This document shows positions 25,635 through 33,964 of a stretch of 64,000 nt of DNA, piece after piece. A program made the position numbers and the translations under genes. Below the pieces are notes generated by a model. The model had not been told where the DNA came from and ran no database searches. It saw nothing but the letters and a program-made list of their open reading frames with translations. Source of the stretch: Bog-473 sp963787485 (GTDB lineage: Bacteria > Actinomycetota > Acidimicrobiia > Acidimicrobiales > RAAP-2); contig CAWBDF010000003.1 in assembly GCA_963787485.1 (NCBI GenBank), positions 620,001 to 684,000 of the forward strand. Direction: 5' to 3'. Within the stretch, counting starts at the first letter, position 1. The number at the start of each line of letters is the position of its first letter.

Positions 25635-26680
25635 TGGCGCGCCGGCGAGTCAGGTTGGGCCGCCGGATCGCCGCGGATGGCCGTGACGAGAAAATCGGCG
25701 CCCCCGGGTCCCTGCTGGGCACTGGGCTCGTAGCCACCTTCCTCCAGAAGCCGGCACCAAGCTTCGGGGCGCAGCGGGCGGCCTGGGGCCAGGTCGGTCT
25801 CCACCGGGGCGTCGGGTGCATCCCAGGCCTCGCGGGTGGCGGAGTGGACGACGAGGGTTCCCCCGGGAGCCAGGCAGGTGCCGATGGCCCGCAGCAGATC
25901 GGTTCGCTCGGCCGCGGCCATGCCGTCGACGACCCCGCTCAGGATCACCCCGGTCAACCCGGCCGCCGCCACGGCGCGCAGGTGCTCGCTGAGGGACTCG
26001 GCCCGCAGGTCGAGCGTGCCGAGCTCGGCCGAGTCGACGAGCGCAGCCCGAGGGTCCACGCCGTAGGCGTCTCCCCCGGCGACGTCAATGCGGCGGACCA
26101 ACCAGCCGTCGCCGCACGCGGCGTGCAGGACCCGCCCAGGCAACTTGGCGACCGCGCCGACGACGGGCTCGACCCACCAGGCGTCCGGTCCTTGGAGCCC
26201 GGGGAGCTCGACCACTCCGGCGGCCGGAACGCGCTGCGCCTCCACCTGGCGGGTGAGCTCGCCCAAGCGGTCGTCGACGACGTGCAGGGCCCGGCTGACC
26301 GCGGCCGCCGATTGGCTCATCTGGTGCGTGATCCAGCCCACGTACCACAGCAGGAGCGACCGCATGCCCTTCTTGACGGCGCTGCCGGCGGCTCGCTCCG
26401 ACTCGACCGGCACCACCGGATCGATGAACGTCGCGGCGTCCACCATGCGCAGCGCCTCGGTCAGGTCGCCGCCGCGACCGGCCACGGGCGAGTGGGCCAA
26501 GAAGAGCTCGTCGAGCTCTCGCTCGAGGCGGGGCGGCAGGTCGCCCGAGGTCCGCCGGAGACGGACCTCTTCGGCGATCTCGGCCATGACCTGGGCCACG
26601 TAGGCCTGCGGGTCGGCCGGCGCCCCGGGATCGGAGGCCAGGCCGTCAGCGCGTTCCGCCCCGCTCGTGTCGTCGCTCAC
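25631..26680 (-). CDS. Methyltransferase-like protein of the glycan locus
   Basis: 349 residues from GTG 26680, 13 bp after wzt. The N-terminal ~150 residues are mostly helical (YVAQVMAEIAEEVRLRRTSGDLPPRLERELDELFL). The C-terminal Rossmann core has GRVLHAACGDGWLVRRIDVAGGDAYGVDPRAAL (SAM motif I) and GVILSGVVDGMAAAERTDLLRAIGTCLAPGGTLVVHS. It is a paralog of 19834-20850. Position between an ABC glycan exporter and two glycosyltransferases suggests a role in glycan modification or chain termination, like the methyl caps recognised by Wzt-type exporters. Confidence 0.82.
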   Translation of the reverse strand: MSDDTSGAERADGLASDPGAPADPQAYVAQVMAEIAEEVRLRRTSGDLPPRLERELDELFLAHSPVAGRGGDLTEALRMVDAATFIDPVVPVESERAAGSAVKKGMRSLLLWYVGWITHQMSQSAAAVSRALHVVDDRLGELTRQVEAQRVPAAGVVELPGLQGPDAWWVEPVVGAVAKLPGRVLHAACGDGWLVRRIDVAGGDAYGVDPRAALVDSAELGTLDLRAESLSEHLRAVAAAGLTGVILSGVVDGMAAAERTDLLRAIGTCLAPGGTLVVHSATREAWDAPDAPVETDLAPGRPLRPEAWCRLLEEGGYEPSAQQGPGGADFLVTAIRGDPAAQPDSPARH

Positions 26681-26693
26681 GCCGGCGCTCTGC

Positions 26694-27968
26694 TCACAAG
26701 GACTGGGCCACGGCCGGGGCGTCGTCGGTGGCCTCCGAAGAGATCAGTGCGGCGTGCACCTCCATACGGAGCATCCCGGTGGTCTTGCCCGGGCTCATCA
26801 CTTCGAAGTCGCCGGCCCTCTCCTGCCAGTCGTACAGCAGCCCACCACGGCTCTGAATGCCAAGCGCGAGGCTGAAGGAGCCGTCGAGAAGTGGCACGTC
26901 CACGATGCCGAAATGCATGACACTGATCCCGCGCGGCGCGTCGATGACGACCCCGATGATGGAGGTGTCGGTGCGCACGAGCGCGCCGCCCTTCTCGTCG
27001 CGCACCTCGAGCGAGAACACGACGTCGTCGACCGGGTAGAGCGCTTCGAATTCGACCCGGATTGTCAGGTCGTCGCCGGTACGCATGTAAGGGAGGGTGT
27101 TGTCACCCGAGAACACCCGGTGGACCGAGCGGAAACGGACCGGACGCTCGTCGTCGGGCAGCGACGCGAGAACCTCCGCATTGACCGGCGAGGCAACCAC
27201 GGCGGGCTCGGCAATCGACATCCCGGCACCCTCGGCCATCAGGCCCTCCCGGAAGATGCGCGTTGCCTCGCCGGGCTCGCCCTCGGCCACCAGCCGGCCG
27301 TGGCTCAGCACCACGCCGCGGTTGCAGATGGAGCGCACCGTGTCCGGTGAGTGGGTCACCAGGAGGATCGTGCGACCCTCCTTCTGGAATTGCATCACAC
27401 GGTCGATGCACTTTCGCTGGAAGCGCTCGTCGCCCACGGCCAACACCTCGTCGACCACGAGGACGTCGGGATCCATGTGCACGGCCACGGCGAAGCCGAG
27501 CCGCACGTACATGCCCGAGGAGTAGAACTTGACGGGACCGTCAATGAACTCCTCGAGCTCGGAAAAATCCACGATGGCGTCGAAGACCCGGTCCACCTCG
27601 CGCTTGGACATGCCGAGGAGCGAGCCGTTGAGGTAGATGTTCTCCCGGCCCGTCAGGTCCTGTTGGAACCCGGCGCCCAGCTCGAGGAGACCTGCCAGCT
27701 TGCCGCGGACGGCGACCTCACCCTTGGTGGGCTGGAGCACACCGCAGATGCACTTGAGCAGGGTCGACTTTCCCGAACCGTTCCGGCCCAGGATGCCAAC
27801 CGTCTCGCCCTGCCTGACCGTGAGGGAGACATCGGTCAAGGCCCAGAAGTCCTCAGTGGTCTTCCGCCGTCCTCCATGGATGATGCGCTCCTTGACGGAG
27901 TTGTACTGGCCGTGGGCCAGCCGGAACCGCTTGGAGACTCCGCGCACGTCGACGGCGAAATCCTTCAC
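26694..27968 (-). CDS. Polysaccharide ABC exporter ATPase (Wzt type, with C-terminal glycan-recognition domain)
   Basis: 424 residues from GTG 27968, two bases after the permease stop codon begins to clear (1 bp gap). Walker A is GRNGSGKST (61-68), the signature is YSSGM (149-153) as in Wzt/TagH rather than LSGGQ, Walker B is VLVVDEVLAVGD, and the H-loop is VTHSPD. After ~270 an all-beta domain follows (FRSVHRVFSGDNTLPYMRTGDDLTIRVEFEALYPVDDVVFSLEVRD), matching Wzt_C, which in O-antigen exporters binds the modified non-reducing end. It powers export of a completed lipid-linked glycan with the permease upstream. Confidence 0.92.
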   Translation of the reverse strand: MKDFAVDVRGVSKRFRLAHGQYNSVKERIIHGGRRKTTEDFWALTDVSLTVRQGETVGILGRNGSGKSTLLKCICGVLQPTKGEVAVRGKLAGLLELGAGFQQDLTGRENIYLNGSLLGMSKREVDRVFDAIVDFSELEEFIDGPVKFYSSGMYVRLGFAVAVHMDPDVLVVDEVLAVGDERFQRKCIDRVMQFQKEGRTILLVTHSPDTVRSICNRGVVLSHGRLVAEGEPGEATRIFREGLMAEGAGMSIAEPAVVASPVNAEVLASLPDDERPVRFRSVHRVFSGDNTLPYMRTGDDLTIRVEFEALYPVDDVVFSLEVRDEKGGALVRTDTSIIGVVIDAPRGISVMHFGIVDVPLLDGSFSLALGIQSRGGLLYDWQERAGDFEVMSPGKTTGMLRMEVHAALISSEATDDAPAVAQSL

Positions 27969-27969
27969 C

Positions 27970-28989
27970 TCACAGCTCCTCGGCGAAGTTCCCCTCGAGC
28001 CGGCCGAAGACGGCCAGGGCCACGAGGAAGAGCACGGCGGCGATCGCCAGCACACCCAGGTCGAGAGCGACGTACCAGATCATTCCCTTGGTGGGCAGGA
28101 CGTGGAATGTCGTGTACGTGCCGTTGACCCAGGCATAGGTCGTCGGGTGGGCGTAGATGCAGCGCTGGAACGAGAGGACGAGGGGCACCATCGGGTTGAG
28201 GAAGTAGACCCAAGTCAGGCCCTTGGGCCCGAGCTTGTTGCCAATGTTCGCCTGGTAGGCGTAGACGATCGGGCAGGCCCAGAACCAGGCCGTGAGGATG
28301 ACCTCCACCAAGTGCTGCGTGTCGCGCAGATAGACGTTGATGGCGGACAGCAAGACTCCGATGGCCGAGGCCAGCACGATCCCGGTGAGCAGGGCCAGCA
28401 ACAGCACCGGCACGTACGACCAGTCGGGTGTCGTGTGAAGGACGACCATGAAGATGACCATCACGATGACCTGGAAGAAGAAGAACACGCAGGCCGAACC
28501 CACCGAGGCGAGTGCCAGGATCTCGCGGGGGAATGAGACCTTCTTCACGATCCCCGCGTTGTTGACCACGGTACCGGTGCCGGTCAGAACGCCGAGCGAG
28601 AAGAGGTTCCACAGCAACAGGCCGGCGAAGAGGAAGATGACGAAGTTCGGCTGCTTGTTGCCGAGCACGATCTGGAAGACGACGAAATAGATGGCCAGCG
28701 TCATGGCCGGAGCGATCATCGACCACACCAGCCCGAGGACCGAGTTCTTGTACTTGACCTTGATCTCGGTACGGACCAGGTAGACCAGCAGCTCGCGGGA
28801 GAGCCAGATCTCATGCAGGCGCTTGCGCACGCTGATGGTGGGCGTGACGATCCGCGTGTACGAGCCACTCCGCGCCTCGCGCTCGGGTACTCCGCCAACC
28901 TCGGCCGCCATGGGCGACTCGTCGGCTACCCTGATTTCCTCGGCTCTTCGGTCCGCTTCCGACGAGGGGGCCGGAACGTCCAAGGCCAC
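27970..28989 (-). CDS. Polysaccharide ABC exporter permease (Wzm type)
   Basis: 339 residues from GTG 28989. A ~60-residue charged cytoplasmic leader precedes the ABC2_membrane domain: VYLVRTEIKVKYKNSVLGLVWSMIAPAMTLAIYFVVFQIV (start of helices), then about six transmembrane segments, e.g. PNFVIFLFAGLLLWNLFSLGV, FFFFQVIVMVIFMVVL and LTGIVLASAIGVLLSAINV, with the RDTQHLVEVILTAWFWACPIVYAY motif typical of Wzm/TagG permeases. It lies 2 bp after clpP and 1 bp before the ATPase, so the pair is read from a message shared with clpP or from a promoter inside clpP. Confidence 0.92.
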   Translation of the reverse strand: MALDVPAPSSEADRRAEEIRVADESPMAAEVGGVPEREARSGSYTRIVTPTISVRKRLHEIWLSRELLVYLVRTEIKVKYKNSVLGLVWSMIAPAMTLAIYFVVFQIVLGNKQPNFVIFLFAGLLLWNLFSLGVLTGTGTVVNNAGIVKKVSFPREILALASVGSACVFFFFQVIVMVIFMVVLHTTPDWSYVPVLLLALLTGIVLASAIGVLLSAINVYLRDTQHLVEVILTAWFWACPIVYAYQANIGNKLGPKGLTWVYFLNPMVPLVLSFQRCIYAHPTTYAWVNGTYTTFHVLPTKGMIWYVALDLGVLAIAAVLFLVALAVFGRLEGNFAEEL

Positions 28990-28991
28990 GC

Positions 28992-29609
28992 CTATGCGCT
29001 CCCTGCCGCAGTTGTGGCCGTCGAGCGGTCGATGACCCTGTCGATGAAGCCGTACTCGCGCGCCTCCTCGGCGGTGAACCAGCGGTCCCGGTCCGAGTCC
29101 GTCTCAATCCGCTCGATCGGCTGTCCAGTGTGGAAGGAGATCCGCTCGGCCATCATCCGCTTGAGGTAGATGATCTGCTCGGCCTGAATGGCAATGTCGG
29201 CTGCCTGCCCCTGCATGGACCCCGAAGGCTGGTGCATGAGGATCCGAGAGTGCGGCAGGGCATACCGCTTGCCCGGTGCCCCGGCGCACAGCAGGAACTG
29301 GCCCATGCTGGCCGCCAGTCCCACGCAGATGGTGGAGACGTCGGGCCGCACGTACTGCATGGTGTCGTAGATGGCCAGGCCGTCGGTGACCGAGCCTCCC
29401 GGCGAGTTGATGTAGAGCGAGATGTCCTTCTCGGGGTCCTCGGCTTCCAACAGGATCAGCTGCGCGCAGACGAGGTTGGCCGTCACCTGGTCGATGGCGC
29501 TCCCGATGAAGACGATGCGTTCCTTCAGCAATTGCTGGAACACCTGGCCGGATGCGTCGGGGTCGGATCCGGCGGCCTTGACAACGGGAGATGCGAATGC
29601 GTGCGCCAT
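28992..29609 (-). CDS. clpP: ATP-dependent Clp protease proteolytic subunit
   Basis: 205 residues from ATG 29609 (MAHAFASPVV). Serine protease with catalytic triad Ser101 (AASMGQF), His126 (LMHQPSG) and Asp175 (in DSDRDRWF), spaced exactly as in E. coli ClpP. It forms the barrel that degrades substrates unfolded by ClpX or ClpC. Actinobacteria usually have clpP1-clpP2 with clpX next to them. Here a single clpP is followed 2 bp later by polysaccharide exporter genes instead, so this is probably one of several clpP copies. Confidence 0.95.
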   Translation of the reverse strand: MAHAFASPVVKAAGSDPDASGQVFQQLLKERIVFIGSAIDQVTANLVCAQLILLEAEDPEKDISLYINSPGGSVTDGLAIYDTMQYVRPDVSTICVGLAASMGQFLLCAGAPGKRYALPHSRILMHQPSGSMQGQAADIAIQAEQIIYLKRMMAERISFHTGQPIERIETDSDRDRWFTAEEAREYGFIDRVIDRSTATTAAGSA

Positions 29610-29690
29610 GGCCACGAGGCTAGTGGCCCAGGCAGGCGCGCGGCGGCACCGGGCCGTACAATCCCGGGTTGCCCGCACCGCGGGTCCGCT

Positions 29691-29774
29691 GCGGGCGTGG
29701 CGGAATTGGCAGACGCTCCGGGTTTAGGTCCCGGTCCCCGAGAGGGGGTGGAGGTTCGAGTCCTCTCGCCCGCA
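29691..29774 (+). tRNA. tRNA-Leu (anticodon TAG)
   Basis: An 84-nt class II tRNA. Acceptor GCGGGCG pairs with CGCCCGC plus discriminator A at 29774. The D arm is TGGCGGAATTGGCAGACGC, the anticodon stem-loop CCGGGTTTAGGTCCCGG shows TAG, a long variable arm (TCCCCGAGAGGGGGTG) follows, and the T arm is GAGGTTCGAGTCCTC. CCA is not encoded. Confidence 0.97.
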
Positions 29775-29795
29775 CGCGCACTAGCTTGCCCCCGC

Positions 29796-30914
29796 ATGCC
29801 GCACCTCGTCGCCGCTCCCGACAAATTTCGTGGGACGGCCAGCGCCGCCCAGGTGGCGGCGGCGGTTGCGGGGGCGGCCCGGCAGGCAGGATGGGCTGCC
29901 GACGAGGTCCCCATGTCCGACGGTGGCGAGGGGCTGCTCGAAGTCATCGGCGGAACGCCACACCTCACCACGGTGCACGGACCATTGGGCGAGCCGGTGG
30001 CGGCTGAGTGGCGGATGTTCGACCAGCTCCCCGAGTTGCGGTGGGCCCCAACCGAGGTGGATGCGGGAAGGGAGGAAGCCCCTGCGCACGCCGAGCACGA
30101 GGCCGGCGGGCCGACGGCGGTGATCGAGATGGCACGGGCCGCCGGACGAACCCTCCTCCCCCATCCGAGCGGCGACGACGCCGTGCGGGCCAGCACGACC
30201 GGCGTGGGCGAGCTGCTCCTGGCCGCCCGCGACGCGGGTGCCCGGCGCATCGTCGTCGGCCTCGGCGGGTCGGCCACGACCGACGGTGGGCTGGGCGCCT
30301 ACGACGCCGTGGGCTCGCCTGACGCGCTCGAAGGAGTCGAGGTGATCGTGGCGTGCGATGTCGTCACCGTCCGGTTTGCCGACGCCGCCCGGCTGTTCGG
30401 TCCCCAAAAGGGCGCTTCGCTCGCCCAGGTCGAATGGCTCGCCCGCCGCCTGGTCGGGGTAGCCGAACGCTACCGACGCCAGACCGGCCTCGACGTCACC
30501 TCGGTGCAGGGGGCCGGGGCCGCGGGCGGCCTGGCCGGCGGGCTACTTGCGCTCGGAGCACGGCTGGAATCCGGCTTCGACTTCGTCTCCTCGGTGCTCG
30601 GGCTCCCCGGGCTCATGGAGGCGGCGGACCTGGTCGTCACGGGGGAGGGGCACCTCGACCTGCCCTCGTTCCAAGGCAAGGTCCCTGGAGGTGTCCTCGA
30701 GCTCGCTCGCTCCATTGGCGCCTCGAGGGACCGAGGACCGATCCCAGTGCTGTGCGTCGTCGGCGACGCGGACGCCTCGCTGCTGGCCCGACCGCCGCCA
30801 GGCATGGACCTGGTGAGCCTCACCGCACTCGGGGGCAGCGCGCTCGCCACGACGGAGACCGCGCGTCTGGTGGCCGAAGTGACCGGGGAGGCCCTGGCCC
30901 GCGTGAGTCGGTGA
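29796..30914 (+). CDS. Glycerate 2-kinase (GckA/GlxK family)
   Basis: 372 residues from ATG 29796. N-terminus MPHLVAAPDKFRGTASAAQVA matches the invariant APDKFKGSLSA of type II glycerate kinases. Further blocks are MSDGGEGLLEVIGG, IVVGLGGSATTDGGLGAYDAVG, FGPQKGASLAQV, GAGAAGGLAGGLLALGARL and VVTGEGHLDLPSFQGKVPGGV. It phosphorylates glycerate with ATP, feeding glyoxylate- or serine-derived carbon into central metabolism. An in-frame extension upstream runs through tRNA-Leu and antisense to clpP and is not coding. Confidence 0.93.
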   Translation: MPHLVAAPDKFRGTASAAQVAAAVAGAARQAGWAADEVPMSDGGEGLLEVIGGTPHLTTVHGPLGEPVAAEWRMFDQLPELRWAPTEVDAGREEAPAHAEHEAGGPTAVIEMARAAGRTLLPHPSGDDAVRASTTGVGELLLAARDAGARRIVVGLGGSATTDGGLGAYDAVGSPDALEGVEVIVACDVVTVRFADAARLFGPQKGASLAQVEWLARRLVGVAERYRRQTGLDVTSVQGAGAAGGLAGGLLALGARLESGFDFVSSVLGLPGLMEAADLVVTGEGHLDLPSFQGKVPGGVLELARSIGASRDRGPIPVLCVVGDADASLLARPPPGMDLVSLTALGGSALATTETARLVAEVTGEALARVSR

Positions 30915-30956
30915 GGACGCCGCACCACGGATCTCACAGAACGCGGTGCGTCAGCG

Positions 30957-31604
30957 TCACTCCCCCGTGAGCATCCGGTGGAGGTCGAGCTCGAGCTCGT
31001 CCATCAGCGTCCCCAAGAGGCCGAGACGTTCGCGGGTTCCACCCGCCGCCAACAGTCGCTGGGCGTCGTATGCGCTCAACGGCGCGGCCGCGCACAGCTG
31101 CCAGCAGGCACGCTCGGCGTCCCCCTCCCCGTCGAACGCATCCTCGGGCCGGAGCGGGGCCGCCCCTCCTTGCTCGGCCAGCAGGGCTCTGGCCCGGCGA
31201 ACCCGGCCCGCGGTGGCATGGAGCAGGGCACCGGCGTCTGCGACGCCGAAAGGAGTGGGAGGATCGGACACCATGGCCAGCGGATAGGGCGAGTCGGGCA
31301 GCCACTCGTCGATCTGGACGACCGTTTCGCCACGGACCACCAGGGCCCAACGGCCGTCGGCCAACTCCGCGGCCCGGGTGATCACTCCGCGGGTACCGAG
31401 CCCGGCGCGCTGATCGCCTCCGCCCACCTCCGATCCTCGCTCAATGAGAACGACTCCGAAGCGCCCGTCAGCGGCCAGGCAGTCGCGCATGAGGTCGCGG
31501 TACCGGGGCTCGAACACGTGCAGCGACATGGAAGCGTGGGGGAAGAGCACTGCCGAGAGCGGGAACATCGGCAGTCGGGTGGCGGGCATGCTCAACGATG
31601 GCAC
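30957..31604 (-). CDS. Lon N-terminal (LON substrate-binding) domain protein
   Basis: 215 residues from GTG 31604 (GGAG 5 nt upstream; ATG at 31589 is an alternative). It is a stand-alone LON_substr_bdg domain: LPMFPLSAVLFPHASMSLHVFEPRYRDLMRDCLAADGRFGVVLIERGSEVGG, then GTRGVITRAAELADGRWALVVRGETVVQIDEWLPDSPYPLAMV. A C-terminal helical part ends LLGTLMDELELDLHRMLTGE. There is no AAA or protease domain. Such proteins are common in Actinobacteria and are of unknown role. It is convergent with glycerate kinase. Confidence 0.85.
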   Translation of the reverse strand: MPSLSMPATRLPMFPLSAVLFPHASMSLHVFEPRYRDLMRDCLAADGRFGVVLIERGSEVGGGDQRAGLGTRGVITRAAELADGRWALVVRGETVVQIDEWLPDSPYPLAMVSDPPTPFGVADAGALLHATAGRVRRARALLAEQGGAAPLRPEDAFDGEGDAERACWQLCAAAPLSAYDAQRLLAAGGTRERLGLLGTLMDELELDLHRMLTGE

Positions 31605-31610
31605 GGAAGC

Positions 31611-31662
31611 TCCGCTGTTTCACGGGACCCCGGTCTGCGGGTCCGCTGTTTCACGGGACCCC
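31611..31662. repeat. Direct repeat of 21 bp, two copies
   Basis: Two identical 21-bp copies at 31611-31631 and 31642-31662 sharing CCGCTGTTTCACGGGACCCC, with a 10-bp spacer. They lie immediately upstream of the Lon-N gene and beside the hairpin at 31670-31701. They may be regulatory sites or the end of a lost mobile element; the sequence alone does not decide. Confidence 0.75.
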
Positions 31663-31669
31663 AGTTGTG

Positions 31670-31701
31670 ATGAAGGGCCGGCAACGAGGCCGGCCCTTCA
31701 T
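31670..31701. terminator. Perfect 13-bp inverted repeat, possible terminator
   Basis: ATGAAGGGCCGGC pairs perfectly with GCCGGCCCTTCAT across a 6-nt loop (AACGAG). There is no T tract, so a factor-independent terminator is only one reading. It could close transcripts of the glycosyltransferase at 32076-33296 coming from the right, with the 31702-32075 interval as the trailer. It may instead belong to the 21-bp repeats next to it. Confidence 0.5.
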
Positions 31702-32075
31702 GACGTGGTGATTCGTTCGTTTCCGCAACCCGTGGCTCCAAGCCTGCGGCGCAGCAGGTGCGGGGGCCGCCTTGTCGGCCGGCCGGCACACGCACCGGCG
31801 CGAGCGCGGCCTCGATCTTGCGCCGGGCTTCACGCCAACCGGGCTGCTCCCGGGCGCCACCGATCCGACACCGGCGGCGCAGGTTCAACCGGGCGGACCG
31901 ACCTCCTCGGTCGAGCATGTCGAGCGCATCGGCAGCTCCTTCTCTGCTGGCAACGGCGGGTGCTCCGATTGCCGTTCGCTCCCTCCAGTATCCGCCTCGA
32001 CCCCAGCCGTGTGAACCCCGCGTCACCAGGTCATTCGCGAACGTGCTGGTGACCGCCGTGCCGAGCGTCGATTCT
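31702..32075. other. Gene-free interval
   Basis: No frame has recognisable family character. On the minus strand a helical fragment (GWREARRKIEAALAPVRV) is readable, and other frames show basic stretches. This could be the last trace of a transposase or regulator, but I cannot name it. Confidence 0.35.
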
Positions 32076-33296
32076 TCACCTGGCAGCCACATGCGGCTCT
32101 CGGCGCCTGGACGAGCCATGACCTCCCGCGAGCCGTTCGAGGAACCGGCAGTAGCGGTCCAAGACGACCGTCCACGCGTAGTGCGACTCGGCGTAGGCGC
32201 GTCCGTTGCGCCGAAAAGCGTCGTGGACCAGCTCGTCGGTGCTGAGGAGCTCCACTGCTGCCGCGAAGGACGAGAAGTCGTCGAACCACAGCCCGGCACC
32301 GGAATGCTCGCAGTGCTCCCGGGTGGCGCCGCACGCCGCATTCACCAGCACCGGCACCCCGGCCGTGAGGGCCTCCACCACCGTGAGCGAGAAGGCCTCG
32401 AAGGGCGACGGCGACACCAGGGCGCGGGCACCTCGCAGGAGGTCCCACTTGGTGGTGTCGTCGACCATGCCCGTGACGACGACGTCGTCCGCCGGCTCAG
32501 GTGCGTCGACCACTTGGCCCACCAACACGAGCCGCAACGAGGTGCGGCAACGCTCTTTGTAGGCGCGGAAGAACTGGGCCAGCATCCCCGTCCCCTTCTG
32601 GTCGTCCACCCGACCGATGCAGATCAGATACGGCGTCTCCTCCACGCCGAACGACCGGCGGGTGGCCTCGCCATCGCGGGACACCTCCTCCTGCACCCCG
32701 AGGCCGACAAGGACCTGCGGTGTGGCTCCCACTTTGAAGCGTTCCTGAACCAGTCGGCGCTCGCTCCGGGTCTGGAACACGAAGCCCCGGCACCGCGCGA
32801 ACAGCTCGTCGAAGACGGGGAGATACAGCACCGGTTCCTCGTGGGCCGCCGGATGCATGATGGCCCGCTCGGCCACCAGAGGAAGTCCACGCACCGTCGG
32901 GTAGTACAGGTAGGGGTAGAAGGCCAGGACGTCGGCGTCGCTGGACGCCACCGCGTCGAGGAGGGCCGGCGAGCGCGGCCCTTGCAGATCGATCAAACGT
33001 TCCATCTCCTTTGCCGAGGCGGCTCCGGGGTTCTCGCGCAGCTCAGCCCACAGGGTGTGGAACCCGGGATCCCGCCCCGCATGTGACGCCACACGGTGCA
33101 CTCGAACGCCGTTGACGACGGTGGTCCCGGCCGGGAGCTCGTTGTCCCAGGTGATGGCGTCACGAGCGCACGTGGTGAGCACCTCGACCTGCCACCCGCG
33201 GTCGGCCACCAGGTGTTCGGCCAACATGCGTGCGCCGGTCTCGGCACCGCCTCTGATCTCGGTCCCGTAGCGCGGCACGACGAACGTCAACTTCAC
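32076..33296 (-). CDS. Glycosyltransferase, GGAET subtype
   Basis: 406 residues from GTG 33296, chosen because GGAGG lies 5 nt upstream; the frame also opens at 33308. It begins VKLTFVVPRYGTEIRGGAET and carries FYPYLYYPTVRGLPLV, MHPAAHEEPVLYLPVF, LICIGRVDDQKGTGMLAQFF and SPSPFEAFSLTVVEALTAGVPVLVN (E-x7-E). It is a paralog of 23309-24514 although clpP, tRNA-Leu, glycerate kinase and the Lon-N gene lie between them. Probably the same glycan pathway. Confidence 0.88.
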   Translation of the reverse strand: MKLTFVVPRYGTEIRGGAETGARMLAEHLVADRGWQVEVLTTCARDAITWDNELPAGTTVVNGVRVHRVASHAGRDPGFHTLWAELRENPGAASAKEMERLIDLQGPRSPALLDAVASSDADVLAFYPYLYYPTVRGLPLVAERAIMHPAAHEEPVLYLPVFDELFARCRGFVFQTRSERRLVQERFKVGATPQVLVGLGVQEEVSRDGEATRRSFGVEETPYLICIGRVDDQKGTGMLAQFFRAYKERCRTSLRLVLVGQVVDAPEPADDVVVTGMVDDTTKWDLLRGARALVSPSPFEAFSLTVVEALTAGVPVLVNAACGATREHCEHSGAGLWFDDFSSFAAAVELLSTDELVHDAFRRNGRAYAESHYAWTVVLDRYCRFLERLAGGHGSSRRREPHVAAR

Positions 33297-33334
33297 GGTG
33301 ACCTCCACGTGCGTCGTGACACCGGCATTGGTGA

Positions 33335-33964
33335 TCAGACCAGGTTGTCGGCCTGGGCCAGCTGCTCCGCCAGGGCGCGGAAGGCACGTCCACGATGCGA
33401 CAGGGCGTCCTTCTCGGCCGCGCTCATCTCGGCGAACGACCGCCCGTCCCCGCCTTCCGCAGCCTCGGGGACGAAGACCGGGTCGTAACCGAACCCTTGG
33501 TCACCCCGCGCCTGGCGGGCGATGGTGCCTTCGACGACCCCCTCGGCCCACAGCTCGGACCCGTCCGGGAAGGCCACCAGCGCCACGGTCGTGAAGCGGG
33601 CCCGGCGCACCCCTCCGGCGTCCGGCAACGCAGCGAGCTCGGCCAACAACTTGGCCACGTTGTCGGCGTAGGTGGCGTCCTCTCCGGCGTATCGAGCCGA
33701 GTAGACGCCCGGCGCGCCCTCCAGTGCGTCGACCGCCAGCCCGGTGTCGTCGGCCACGGCGGCCGAACCCGTGGCGTCGGCCAGCGCACGCGCCTTGAGC
33801 CGCGCGTTCCCCACCAGCGTGTCGGCGTCCTCGACCACCTCGGGCACCCCGGCGGGGCGCGGCACCAGCTCGACCTCCATGGCCGCAGAGAGCACTCCGG
33901 CGATCTCCTTGGCCTTGTCGGGATTGGCCGACGCCAGCACCAGCCGGAGCGGTCCGACGCTCAC
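33335..33964 (-). CDS. rdgB: Non-canonical purine NTP pyrophosphatase (XTP/dITP, RdgB/HAM1)
   Basis: 209 residues from GTG 33964, whose GTGA overlaps the rph stop. House-cleaning enzyme hydrolysing dITP and XTP. Motifs: LVLASANPDKAKEI (SxNxxK), VADDTGLAVDALEGAPGVYSARYAG, FTTVALVAFPDG, GDQGFGYDPVFVP and SHRGRAFRAL at the C-terminus. The rph-rdgB pair is a common actinobacterial arrangement. Confidence 0.95.
   Translation of the reverse strand: MSVGPLRLVLASANPDKAKEIAGVLSAAMEVELVPRPAGVPEVVEDADTLVGNARLKARALADATGSAAVADDTGLAVDALEGAPGVYSARYAGEDATYADNVAKLLAELAALPDAGGVRRARFTTVALVAFPDGSELWAEGVVEGTIARQARGDQGFGYDPVFVPEAAEGGDGRSFAEMSAAEKDALSHRGRAFRALAEQLAQADNLV

Noticed and set aside
29130..29795. In-frame upstream extension of glycerate kinase.
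   Set aside because: It would be antisense to clpP and run through tRNA-Leu; the conserved family start is at 29796.
31592..32075. Minus-strand frame with RGSHGWGRGGYWRE considered as a transposase remnant.
   Set aside because: No catalytic block or family motif, and its upstream part lies out of frame inside a glycosyltransferase gene.
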